Shown here: one piece after another, positions 55,003-64,000 of the stretch
How the letters are laid out: each line of letters begins with the position of its first letter
Position numbering within the stretch: the first letter of the stretch is position 1
Notes under the pieces: model-generated
What the model saw: the letters and a program-made list of their open reading frames with translations, nothing else
What the model was told of the DNA's origin: nothing
Database searches by the model: none
Origin: Leptidea sinapis
Taxonomy: Eukaryota > Arthropoda > Insecta > Lepidoptera > Pieridae
DNA length: 64,000 nucleotides
Assembly: GCF_905404315.1 (NCBI RefSeq)
Contig: NC_066278.1
Coordinates: forward strand, 6,340,001-6,404,000
Direction: 5' to 3'
Program-made: the position numbers and the translations under genes

Positions 55003-56943
55003 CAAATACTTTTTCGTTTCAATTCATCAGATCCATTGCAGTCATACACACTTAATACGTTAACTTACGGTACCACTTCAGCTCCATATTTGGCAACCAA
55101 ATGTCTTGTGTCTTTAGCTGACCAATGTTTAGAATCTAGTGTTAGAGAGAGTATTAAACGCGACTTTTATATTGATGATTATCTAGGTGGTGGTGACTCG
55201 ATCGAGTCAGTAATAAAGCTGTACCAAGGTGTAATGAAAGCTCTCGAATCAGCCAGGTTCCACCTACGAAAATTACAATCAAATAGTTCTGAAGTTCTTC
55301 AGTCTATTAGTAATATGTGTACAGATACTCAAAATAAAACTTTGAACTTAAATGAAATTCTTCCTAGCAAAACTCTTGGCTTATATTGGAATTGTAATTC
55401 TGATCATTTATTATATTCTGTCAACTTCACATTTACATCAAACATTATTAGTAAACGTAACATATTATCGTTAGTTAGTCAAGTATTTGACCCTTTAGGT
55501 CTAGTGGGACTTTGCACAGTTCAAGCTAAATTTATATTACAGCAACTGTGGATTCTTAAATGTACATGGGACGATGAAGTACCTTTAGAAATAAAGAATC
55601 AATTCATCGAATTTATCGAATCACTTCCAGCTCTTAACTCTATTCGTATTCCTAGGTGGGTGTCTTGTAGTAATCCTTTGGTAACTGAACTTCATACTTT
55701 TACAGACGCTTCCGAACGTGCTTATGGTGCTTGTATTTACGTAAGGACAATCGCAGTCGATGGGACGGTTTGTGTTCGTCTTTTGGCCTCTAAAAACAAG
55801 GTTGCTCCCATTAAAACAACCACTATTCCACGTTTGGAGTTATGTGGTGCTTTGTTGGGTACACGTCTCTATTCGAAGGTATGCAATTCACTTACCAACG
55901 TCTTCAGTCATTGTTTCTTTTGGTGCGATTCCACAATAGTGTTAGGATGGCTTTCCACACAACCAAGTAATCTTAATCAGTTTGTTCGAAATAGAGTTAA
56001 TGAGATTCAGGAATGTACACTTGACCAGACGTGGCGTTATGTACCTTCTAGAAGCAACCCTGCAGACTTAGCTTCTCGGGGGGTGAAGGCTGATTGTATC
56101 AGCGCGTCCACTCTTTGGTGGTCAGGTCCTCAATTCCTCCATGAGAGAACCATACATTTTCCTCCTTCTCCAAATACACCACAAACATTACCTGAAACTT
56201 CACTTCACACAGTTACACATTGTAATAGTAAAAGCATTAACGTACTTTCAGATTTAATTCATAAAATGTCTTCATTTACAAAATTGAATAGAGTTTTTGC
56301 ATATATCTTAAAATTTATTTACAATTGTCGTAGTCCCAATAATAAAAATAAATCCTATATAACGAGTAACGAATTAAATTCAGCTTATAACACAATTATA
56401 TATATTTCTCAGCAGGAAATGTTCCCTGAGGAATATAATCATCTTAAGCATAATCAAATACTCCCTAAAAATAATCGTCTTATAAGTCTTAGTCCATTTA
56501 TTGATTCTAATAACCTTATTCGCGTCGGTGGACGCCTTCAAAACTCTAACTATAGTTACGACGTAAAGCATCCAGTCTTATTATGTAGTAAACATCATTT
56601 AACTAAAATATTATTTCTTAAATATCATAAATCACTGTTTCATGCTGGCCCTCAGCTTCTTCTTGCCAATGTAAGGCTCACATACTGGCCTCTTGGAGGT
56701 AGAAACCTAGCTAAGCAAACTGTACGTAATTGTGTTCGTTGCACGCGCTTTAAAGCTCAACCTATTCAAGTCGTCATGGGCAACTTACCCAGCGAGAGAA
56801 CACAACTACAATTTCCCTTTTTGAATACAGGTTTAGATTACGCTGGGCCAGTGCTGATAGCCGACCGGAAGGGCAGAGGATGTAAATTAATTAAATCTTA
56901 TATTTGCGTCTTTGTATGTTTTGCAGTTAGAGTTAGCAGTTAG
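55003..56943 (+). pseudogene. BEL/Pao RT, RNase H and integrase N-terminus
   Basis: Same frame after the TAG. Contains the LTYGTTSAPYLA box, the catalytic FYIDDYLGGG motif, RNase H (FTDASERAYGACIYV, TIPRLELCGALLGTRL, FFWCDSTIVLGWL) and the integrase HHCC zinc region (YHKSLFHAGPQLLLANVR, CVRCTRFKAQ). The first Asp of the integrase core is in GLDYAGPV. The frame breaks at about 56930, where some residues expected between the IC(V)FVC and ELA motifs are missing. Confidence 0.9.
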
Positions 56944-57676
56944 TCGACGTGGTAAGCCTCAGCGGGTATTCTCCGAAAACGACACTGCTTTTGTGGGAGC
57001 TTTTAATGAGCTTTCACGTCTTCTACAAGTTTCATCCAATACTATTTCCAATGACATTGCAAACGAAGGTATAGAATTTAAATTTATTCCTGCATACAGT
57101 CCGCATTTTGGCGGTTTATGGGAAGCAGCTGTTAAATCCATTAAAACTTTATTACGTAGAGTCATGAGCTTAACTCATCTTACTTATGAAGAGCTTTCAA
57201 CCTGTCTCATTCAAATAGAGGCAATTCTTAATTCTAGACCCTTAACACCTCACTCCACCGATCCTAGTGACCTCTCCTATTTATCTCCCGCTCACTTCTT
57301 AATCGGACGACCGCTCACTACTGTTCCTCGTCCTCAGATGCCAGACGACGTGAACCTGCAGCGCCTGCCTCGCTACGACCGCATTGAGAACTTGCGACAG
57401 CACTTTTGGCGACGTTACTCAAATGAATACGTTTCTGTTTTGCAGCAAAAGGCCAAGTGGCATACAGGCTATCAAGACCTAAAACCAGGTACCATGGTGC
57501 TAGTGAGGGACTCCCATCTTCCTCCTCTTCTGTGGTTCTTGGGCAGAGTCACCAATGTTCATCCTGGGTCTGACGGGCGCAGCAGAGTTGCCGACATTAC
57601 GACGAGAAAGGGCGTCATAACACGGGCATACAACATGCTTTGCCCTTTGCCCGTGCCTTCATCGGAGACTTCTTGA
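56940..57676 (+). pseudogene. BEL/Pao integrase core C-terminal part
   Basis: In the +1 frame relative to upstream pol. The second Asp is in VFSENDTAFVGAF and Glu in FGGLWEAAVKSIKTL. A BEL-specific C-terminal domain follows (LTPHSTDPSDLSYLSPAHFL, GTMVLVRDSHLPPLLWFLGR). Ends at TGA 57674. The upstream frameshift makes it unusable. Confidence 0.88.
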
Positions 57677-57703
57677 AGCCTTACTACTTCAACCCGGGGA
57701 ATA

Positions 57704-57935
57704 TGTTCCTGTCGTCTCATCGGCGAGAGTGGGGGCTTGCGTTCGTGACGGAGCGGCGCTCGCACCGCGGCCGACGGCGGAACCAGTCGCCTTAAGAACT
57801 TGACCCGCGCGCACATGCACTAACGCTAGCATTACATTAACTTGCATCTATTAATTACGTAATACAGTCTTTTTGTGAAACAAAGTATTTAATTCAAGAC
57901 CACCAGAAGCCACAACTGGAGCTTGATATTCAACA
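57704..57935 (+). repeat. BEL/Pao 3' LTR
   Basis: 232 bp. Preceded by AACCCGGGGAATA, possibly the polypurine tract region. About 97 percent identical to the 5' LTR by eye. Confidence 0.9.
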
Positions 57936-58032
57936 ATATAAAGGAGAGTATTTTGAAAAGCAATAAACATAATATGTTGGTTATAACATGTTGTTTTTTT
58001 TAAGTTTTGCAAAAATTTTAGTGTTACCTACG
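57936..58032 (+). mobile_element. Mariner (lineage II), right part
   Basis: ATAAAGGAGAGTATTTTGAA, then AGCAATAAACATAATATG and right end TTTTAGTGTTACCTACG before TA 58033. Continues the element interrupted at 51483; the same sequence is contiguous in the copy at 43.3 kb. Confidence 0.9.
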
Positions 58033-58212
58033 TACAGTTTGGTACAGGTATTGACATAGTTATTCAATTTTGTACTGTATGTCTATATTATCTGAATTTT
58101 TTATTAAATTTGCCAATTGTGATAAATATATTGTATGATTAGAATTTGAAAAGATTGGAACTTGTGACACGCTATTCCTTTGTATTTTTTTAAATCTATT
58201 ACTCCTACAGTA

Positions 58213-59502
58213 CGAAGGCGGCACTAAAAATTTCGGGAATCAAGGAAGTGACACAACATTACTATTTAAAAATGTATTTATTGCTTTTCGAAGTAGTCTC
58301 CGCGAAATTTGACACATTTTTCCATACGATGGAACCAATCATTGAAGCAACCATTTCATTCGGAAGTTGGGGTCTCCAAAATGGCCGTTTTGTAGGCGTC
58401 CACAGCTTCTTCAGGTGTTGAAAATATCTGACCACGCAATTTATTATTTATTTTAGGGAAAGTATAGAAATCATTAGGGCTTAGGTCGGGGCTGTACGGC
58501 GGATGGTCTGACAATTCTATGTTTTCTTGCTCTAAAAACTCTTTTGTTCTGTGCGCAGTGTGAGAACTCGCATTGTCGTGATGGAGGATGATGCGGCGGT
58601 TGCAGTTCTCTTTACGGAGTTCAGAAACGACCTGTGGCAAACAAATGCAAGCATACGATTCTGCATTAACCGTTCTTTGTTCCACAAGAGGAATAGTCGC
58701 ATCATGGCCGGTTTTGGAGACAAACGTGGCCACCATTTTTTTTGCAACACTCCGTGAACGAACAATTGTTGTTGGCTTTAACTCATTTTCGAACACCCAA
58801 ACTCGTGACTGGTTTTTTGTTTCGAGTTCGTACGCGTATATCCAGGATTCGTCACCTGATACGATGTTGTATACAGCATTTGAGAATCCTGCGTGGATCT
58901 TTCGAGAGTTCTGACGCACCAAGTAACGCGAACCGCTTTTTGCTCTTCACAGAGCAAATGCGGTATCCATCGGGAAAATAACTTTTTTACACCTAATTGT
59001 TCATGCAAGATTATTTGTATTTGACTCATGCCAATGTCTAAAGTTGTATGATTTTCGCGGTATGTCACATGTCGATCTTCCTCAATCAGCTTACGCACAG
59101 CATCAACGTTTTCTTTGGTGACTGCAGTTTTTGGACGACCTTGACGGGGATCATCACTAAGCTTGACACATCCACGTTGAAATTCAGCAAACCAGCGATA
59201 AATTGTGGTTTTGGATGGGGCTTCATCACCAAATGCAGAAATCATCCGGTCAATACACTGTTTTTGTGTTAAACCACTTCGAGAGTCATAATAAATCATC
59301 GGTCTAGAATTTTCTCGAGTCAATTCCATTTTCTCAACGACTTAACAAGTTTCACAAGACCTTGTGACAAGACCGAGAATCTTTTTTTAAATAAATAAAT
59401 GGTATTCGATTTTTAAAACCAAGGAGTTTTCAATTAAAAAGATTTTAATATGACAGGAACAGTGGAAATATTCCATTCCCGATACTTTTAGTGCAGCCTA
59501 TG
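58213..59502 (-). mobile_element. Nearly full-length mariner (lineage III)
   Basis: 1,290 bp with ~30-bp inverted ends (CGAAGGCGGCACTAAAAATT and the mirror of CATAGGCTGCACTAAAAGTA), flanked by TA at 58211 and 59503. The size is typical of mariner. Antisense or sense to neighbours has no visible meaning. It lies in gene C intron 1, in the same orientation as the gene. Confidence 0.9.
58356..59329 (-). pseudogene. Mariner transposase with one frameshift
   Basis: N-terminal part (59329 to about 58900): MELTRENSRPMIYYDSRSGL, HTH-rich repeats (TTIYRWFAEFQRG, IGMSQIQIILHEQLGVKKLF, SRWIPH). The frame shifts at about 58900 within WCVR.../MVRQNSRKIHAGFS. C-terminal part: IVSGDESWIY (first Asp), VWVFENE, RIILHHDNASSHTA (second Asp) and HPPYSPDLSPNDFYTFPKIN (third Asp), the D,D34D signature. 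All catalytic Asp are present, so this is the best preserved mariner here. The C-terminal end near 58356 is also eroded. Confidence 0.88.
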
Positions 59503-59509
59503 TACTGGA

Positions 59510-59770
59510 ATGGTGTTTAACAAATATTTTCATAGCAACATGACTTACGGTATCTTGGTATGGTGCAATGTTGCTTACATTAATAAAGAACAGAGAAAAC
59601 GTGTTCATGCTATTATAATATAAGCTTGTCCAAAGATAATAATATAATTATGATAATTTTATAGTAATAACAGTACAAATTGTATATTTTTGTAAAGTGG
59701 CCAAAATACAGAGGGCTTCTTGCGCTGTTTCTTCTCTATGAGAATGCCATTTGTTCTGAGGCGGTGTTAG
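59510..59770 (+). mobile_element. LINE 3' fragment
   Basis: CATGACTTACGGTATCTTGG encodes SMTYGILVW-like codons; then ...GAGGGCTTCTTGCGCTGTTT and TTCTCTATGAGAATGCC resemble the 3' UTR at 15449-15670. Confidence 0.55.
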
Positions 59771-59873
59771 TTCTTTAATTTATATTGTAAATGTTAAAGC
59801 ACATCCTGAAGATGGAGCCACAATCTGAGAGTTGAACAAGACATACCAAAATTTTACGATACATCCGTCACTC

Positions 59874-59946
59874 GAACGCTGGGCTCAGTTGGTAAGAGCG
59901 CTCGGACGGAATCCGAGAGGTCGTGGGTTCGAGTCCCGCATCGTTC
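59874..59946 (+). tRNA. tRNA-like sequence, GGA in anticodon position, probably pseudo-tRNA or SINE head
   Basis: 73 nt fold as a cloverleaf: acceptor GAACGCT/ATCGTTC (one mismatch), D arm GCTC...GAGC, anticodon stem CTCGG/CCGAG with loop ACGGAAT, variable AGGTC, T arm GTGGG TTCGAGT CCCGC. The A box (GGGCTCAGTTGG) and B box (GGTTCGAGTCC) are intact. Against a working tRNA: position 33 is C not U, and GGA (Ser) would need a long variable arm. A tRNA-derived repeat is likely. It lies in intron 1 of gene C. Confidence 0.6.
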
Positions 59947-60374
59947 ATAAATTTTAGTTACAAATAAAATTTTGAAATTAAATTATAAGAAAACTTTTGA
60001 AGACTTTACTAAGGGAGAGTATGTACAGTACGACTGGTGAGACACGAACGATACTCAAGCTGAGTACTTTGTACTCGATTTTAGATCTTATTGTGTTTTA
60101 GGTACTTAATTTTAAAAGAAATTTCTCTATAAATAAATGAAGTGTACATATATGTTTTCTTTCGTTACGTAATCGCAAGCACCAATAGGTCCGTGTTTGC
60201 CCAATTAGCGTGTACTCAGCGCGCCCGCTCGTAATCCATGCGATATATAATTGATTTATTAACGTTTGGTAAAAATTCAATAAGAAATTATATTAATTTT
60301 TATGTATTGTAAATTTTATTGTTTAATTTATATAATTAAAATCAACCTTATCATAAAATAATATTTTTCCTTAC
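59947..60374. other. Gene C intron 1 near the donor
   Basis: AT-rich, with no supported feature. Confidence 0.45.
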
Positions 60375-60429
60375 CTTTAAAAATATATATTACAAGCACA
60401 AATAAAATTTTAAAATATACTCCGTACAA
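60375..60429 (-). pseudogene. Gene C exon 1, start codon lost
   Basis: 55 nt aligned to gene B exon 1. The codons read YGVYFKILFVLVIYIFK before AAAG|GTAAGG. The first codon is TTG, with an extra T relative to the ATG of gene B. Confidence 0.8.
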
Positions 60430-60590
60430 TGTAATACTCAATGAGCTGTGTTCAATGACAGAGGTGTCTTTCGTAATTAACAACTTTTATCGCTTTCGTG
60501 ATCATCCGAAATAGTTTTTGTAATTGGACGGAAATTAAAGAAACTAATTAAGCATATTTTGTTTATGAGAAAGAGCTATTCATGTAGTTC
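60430..60590 (-). promoter_or_regulatory. Gene C upstream region, conserved with gene B
   Basis: Minus-strand TTTCGGATGATCACGAAAGC and TTAATTACGAAAGACACC match the gene B flank 28378-28515. The similarity extends beyond the coding exon, supporting duplication of the whole gene with its promoter. Confidence 0.45.
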
Positions 60591-61145
60591 CATAAATGTA
60601 AAAATGAAGTCACTATTTCTAAGGAACTTGTGCAAGAATCATAATATCTATACGAGCACGAGTTTTGGTCGGTAGCCGTAACTAAAAAAACTAAACCACA
60701 TCAAAATATAACAACAGCTAGATTGGTATATAGTCCGCGTATTTATGTCCAAAGAGGATGTAAATACTGCGTAATAAGAGGCGGGTATGAAATGTGCAGC
60801 CATATGTTTGAAATAGTGGTAATTAGTGGTAAATAGTAAGTGGATAATTTTGAAAGCGAACTTTTAAACTAAAAAATTGCTTTTAACGTAGTGGATTCTT
60901 CTTATTTTTCACAAGATTATAGCCGTCATCTGTCAATCTATCAATGACTGCACGATTCCTACAATCGAGTGAGTCGAGAGACTTTTTTTCTTAGAGAGTT
61001 TCGCAAGGCTGATTATGTCTTATAGAAATCTGCTTTGGGGTACGTCTTCATTTCACAAAAAAAAACAGTTGGCATATACGGTCTTGGGAATCGAGACTCG
61101 TTACGAAATCTGTTTAAATATGTTAAAAAGTGGGAACTAGACTTA
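60591..61145. other. Intergenic, no recognised gene
   Basis: No supported feature. Confidence 0.45.
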
Positions 61146-61857
61146 TACAACGTGAATCAAAAAGGGTATGACATCCCTTCAATGCCAAGTTATATAAGTC
61201 ATATGCAATAGTATTGTGATGTTTAAATTTGAATAAATAAAATAAATAAGAATAAAAAAAGCACCTACAAAATAAAAATATTATTTTTCAATTTATTTTC
61301 TCAGACAACCCTAACTTTTAAAGAGACCGCCATTTAATATGTTCGGAGCCGTTGTTTGTAAACAAAATTAGGTAACCTACCTACGGACTTAAACATTAGG
61401 TATTCAATAATAATAGTACATACCAATCTTGCTGCGCAGCTTTTTAACACTCCTTCAGTTTCACTATAAATACACAGAAAACACCACATCACGTCACGTT
61501 GATTATGTTTTAGGTAGTTAGGAACCTAAGTAGATACCTAGTTATTTCATCACTAGTACATTCTAAACAGCCCAGTTATAAGGAGGTACGTAGGTTTTGC
61601 AGCAACACCACTAAAGGAAGGGTTCAATCATGCACCAATCTTCGGAAACAGGCGTATGAGGGAAGCCTCCTATTCCGGTACCGATGGTGGCACAATTCGC
61701 GAGATGCGACCAGATTGTTATTTGTCACCGCACCAACAGACAATATCATGTCGTAATATTCATTGTTCCCATAATCTGCCATGATTATCATACGAAAATA
61801 CTGCAATCTCAATGTCGGGTTCAAAGCATAGTATACCCTTTTTGATTCACGTTGTAT
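61146..61857. mobile_element. Non-autonomous element with 25-bp inverted ends
   Basis: Left end TACAACGTGAATCAAAAAGG + GTATG, right end mirrored (CATAGTATACCCTTTTTGAT then TCACGTTGTATA). About 710 bp with one recognisable minus-strand frame (61824-61624). Probably a Mutator/PIF-type MITE, class not settled. Confidence 0.65.
61624..61824 (-). CDS. DUF4817-like helix-turn-helix small ORF
   Basis: 66 codons. NNEYYDMILSVGAVTNNNLV, ASRELCHHRYRNRRLPSYAC and FRRLVHD fit the E(Y)..M....G....N...A.R.Y...YP.RR.P....F.RL pattern of the short HTH domain (DUF4817) seen in many insect repeat-borne ORFs. It lies inside the inverted-end element and ends shortly after the domain. It probably binds DNA; host function is not shown. 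Confidence 0.5.
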   Translation of the reverse strand: MNPTLRLQYFRMIIMADYGNNEYYDMILSVGAVTNNNLVASRELCHHRYRNRRLPSYACFRRLVHD

Positions 61858-62239
61858 ATAAAATTGCCATACCCAGTTTTAGAACTAGTAAGACAAATAA
61901 GTCATTTGTTGGAAATTCTGTTTGATTCTATTATAAGTTTATACCGTGGGGAGTTCCCCACGGTCGTAACAGCCAGACTTAACTTTCAAGACACATGTAA
62001 AAACTATTTTAATGGTAAGGTATTATCATGATATTAAAGAGTAATTGAGATTGATATTTGGCGTGCGATTCCCTTCAGATCGCGGGTCCCAGCTACCCCA
62101 TAGCATCAACTAGTAACGTATTTTAAATTACTTCGTAATTAACTATTTGAAGCTTTTGCGCACTTGTTTATGTAATATTTTATGAATATTTACAATTGCT
62201 GTTATAAAATTAAGTAACTTTTTTTTCATTTTCAATGCC

Positions 62240-62495
62240 CTGCCTAGTATCAGAATCTAAGTCTCGAAATCTTGAGTGATTGCCAATTCCACGGTCATCT
62301 GTAAGTCATTGTTTAATTGGCTTCTAAGAAACTGGAGCTCATAAATAGAGTACGTAAATACTCATAGCTTGTCCACATTCGAGTAGCTAACAAAGCGCAA
62401 GGCCGGCTACATACTAAAGAGTATTATTGTAATCCCTGGTCTGGTGCATTATAATGATATTAGCTCGACTCAACGTGCTGTGCAGAGCAATAAAG
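62240..62495 (+). mobile_element. LINE pol relic
   Basis: TGCCCTGCCTAGTATCAGAA, CTCGAAATCTTGAGTGATTG, CCAATTCCACGGTCATCTG and CACATTCGAGTAGC correspond to 6690-6840 of the LINE copy; the rest follows to the HLWSGA region. No open frame. Confidence 0.65.
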
Positions 62496-62697
62496 AGGCG
62501 CTGTAGCGCTTCTTTTTCCAACATCTTGTAAAACAAGTCAGTACAGAACAGAAGAAGGAGTATATTTTTTTAAATGAGAACTTATTTTAATGGAAGTAAA
62601 ACAAAAATAGCAATTAATACTCAGGTATAATATCGAATTCCTTTAGATAATTTTGCAGATATCTTTTTTATAGGTTATGTTATAATCTCATTATAAT

Positions 62698-62868
62698 ATG
62701 TTACAATTGCACTCGTCACCTTGAGACATAACATGTTAAGTATTATTTGCCCAGTAATATCACTAGCTACGGCGCCCTTCAGACCGAAACGCAATAATGC
62801 TTACACATTACTGCTTCACGGCAGAAATAGGCGCCGTTGTGGTAATCATAACCTAGCCGGCATCTTGT
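62698..62868 (-). repeat. SINE-like repeat copy 9 (duplicate of copy 4)
   Basis: GTCACCTTGAGACATAACAT, then GGCGCCCTTCAGACCG and GGCGCCGTTGTGG. The 3' part stops where the segmental duplication ends. Confidence 0.8.
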
Positions 62869-62963
62869 CTTGACTGATTTAGTTTACATAAAATGTCTTA
62901 TTGTCCACCTACCTACCTAATCAGGGGTGTGCATATCATTTAAGGAATCAGGCAGTGCCTAGC

Positions 62964-63205
62964 TTTTTTAATGAAAATAAGGGACAAGGATGGAAATTGA
63001 TACGCCTTGTCCATCACAATGCAGTGCCGCTCAGGCTTCTTGAAAAACCCAAAAAAACTCATTTGCCCAGTAATTTCACTAGATACGGCGCACTTCAGAC
63101 TGAAACACGGTAGTGTTTACATATTACTGCTTCACGGTAGAAATAGATTCCGTTGTGGTACCCATAAGCTAGCCGGCATCCATTGAAAAGGAGCCTCCCA
63201 CTGGT
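62964..63205 (-). repeat. SINE-like repeat copy 10 (duplicate of copy 3)
   Basis: Reverse copy sharing the internal deletion of copy 3 at 18404, which confirms duplication rather than independent insertion. Confidence 0.85.
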
Positions 63206-63499
63206 TATGAGCCGAAATAAATAAAGCACTAGTGTAATAGTTGATATAGTTTTATCTGGTTCCCTTACTTTTAACCAAACTTGAACTATTGAACTCTAAC
63301 TATTAAATGAGCTCATAAAGAACAATGCTGGAAAATGGGCTCACTATCATGCGTCTGAAACAGGTATACATGCAAAATTTTCATTTAAATTATAATTTCG
63401 CATATATTTATTTTAAATCAGATACGAACAGGCGTTTAAAACTTATATAAACAGAAAGTAATGTATCGTTTCGAAACAAGCGGAACTGCCATATTAGCC

Positions 63500-63769
63500 C
63501 GGAAACATCACTGTCACTAAAACACTCACCGAATGATACCAGTATATTATGAACTCCCTTTTTAAACGGAAAAGTAAGGATAACTACATATACTAGGAAA
63601 TAAATCGACTGAAAACCAAAACAAACCTAACTTTTTCCACACCACTGTCTAAATATTATTTGATAAAATCATCTTAGTATGTTCCGTTAGCCGAATATTA
63701 AAAATACTGCACAATGATTAAAAATAATACCAGTATTCATAGAAACAGGATGGATATGGATAGGTAACG
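63500..63769. other. 270-bp block present only in right duplicate
   Basis: Lies between GCCATATTAGCC and GGCTACCAGTTAAAA. In the left copy it is replaced by TTTGGTATA. It has no coding frame or clear transposon ends. Confidence 0.7.
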
Positions 63770-64000
63770 GCTACCAGTTAAAACATCTTTTTAACTGGTA
63801 GCTTTGGTATGGCAATTAGATCTGCACTTCGTGTTTCTTCAACTTATTTTCATAGCTGTTTATTGAAAAGCAAAATATGCTTCGCCGAACATATTAAGTG
63901 TGACAAACAGCAGCAAACAAGGCCACAGAGTACTTACACTACAGACACAACAGACTATTATGTTGTATGAACTTTTAACACGTAGCTAATTTTGAAGAAA

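Larger units (their letters stand above)
51484..57935 (+). mobile_element. Full-length BEL/Pao LTR retrotransposon
   Basis: Two LTRs of 234 and 232 bp, leader, gag and pol in one frame. It is inserted in a mariner, with ATAT (or AATAT) repeated on both sides as target-site duplication. It carries inactivating stops and a frameshift (see the pol entries). It lies inside intron 1 of gene C, antisense to the gene. Confidence 0.93.
46116..60429 (-). pseudogene. Gene C: trypsin paralog, likely pseudogene
   Basis: Duplicate of gene B with the same six exons on the minus strand: 60429-60375, 50165-49979, 49179-49125, 49050-48846, 47308-47165 and 46274-46116. His57 (ILTAGHC, with Ala to Gly beside it), Asp102 (FDIGVIKL) and Asp189 (KDAC) remain. 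Three defects are visible. The start ATG has an inserted T and reads TTG with no nearby in-frame ATG. Exon 4 is 205 instead of 204 nt, from one extra base in an A9 run, giving a stop soon after. The catalytic Ser motif is GDTGGP. The A9 shift could be a sequencing error, the other two not. Intron 1 has grown to 9.5 kb by insertions. Confidence 0.85.
62698..64000 (-). repeat. Inverted segmental duplication, right copy
   Basis: Reverse complement of 17881-18918 plus a 270-bp block (63500-63769) not in the left copy. It continues to the window edge. See the left copy for shared landmarks. Confidence 0.9.

Overview
The window looks like lepidopteran (moth or butterfly) nuclear DNA. It is AT-rich and intron-bearing, with three trypsin-family genes of matching exon structure, and it is saturated with insect transposable elements: several mariner lineages, Jockey/CR1-group and RTE LINEs, a BEL/Pao LTR element, a pogo/Tigger-like element, PIF-like elements, fold-back MITEs and a SINE-like repeat present in about a dozen copies. 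Nothing prokaryotic (operons, CRISPR, phage) is visible. The species cannot be named from the sequence alone.

Layout. 0.1-4.5 kb is a huge inverted repeat: two 1,659-bp arms, fully collinear and apparently identical, around a 1.1-kb spacer that holds a LINE 5' end. 5.9-17 kb is a transposon graveyard (a LINE copy, a degenerate mariner, a fold-back MITE, two more LINE relics). 17.9-18.9 kb carries SINE copies and is one half of an inverted segmental duplication whose other half is 62.7-64.0 kb, running off the window. Between these halves lies the serine-protease cluster. Gene B (minus, exons 28377 down to 20382) is a complete six-exon trypsin-like protease with an intact triad and Asp189. Gene A (plus, exons 30712 to 39724) is a divergently transcribed relative in which all three catalytic residues are replaced and the penultimate exon is missing or degenerate. 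Gene C (minus, exons 60429 down to 46116) is a close duplicate of B that has lost its ATG, has a frameshift in a poly-A run of exon 4, and carries Thr for the catalytic Ser.

Transposons have strongly expanded the introns. A LINE of about 3 kb sits in gene A between exon 4 and the last exon. Intron 1 of gene C contains a mariner split by a complete BEL/Pao element, a second nearly full-length mariner, a LINE fragment and a tRNA-like sequence. A pogo-like transposon (39.9-42.5 kb), nearly intact and with a PHD-like Cys cluster, lies between the converging 3' ends of genes A and C.

Genes B and C share promoter sequence, exon lengths, intron phases and an old transposase relic in the same intron, so they arose by duplication and then diverged. 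B is the likely active secreted protease. A could be a pseudoprotease or a decaying gene. C is most likely a pseudogene.
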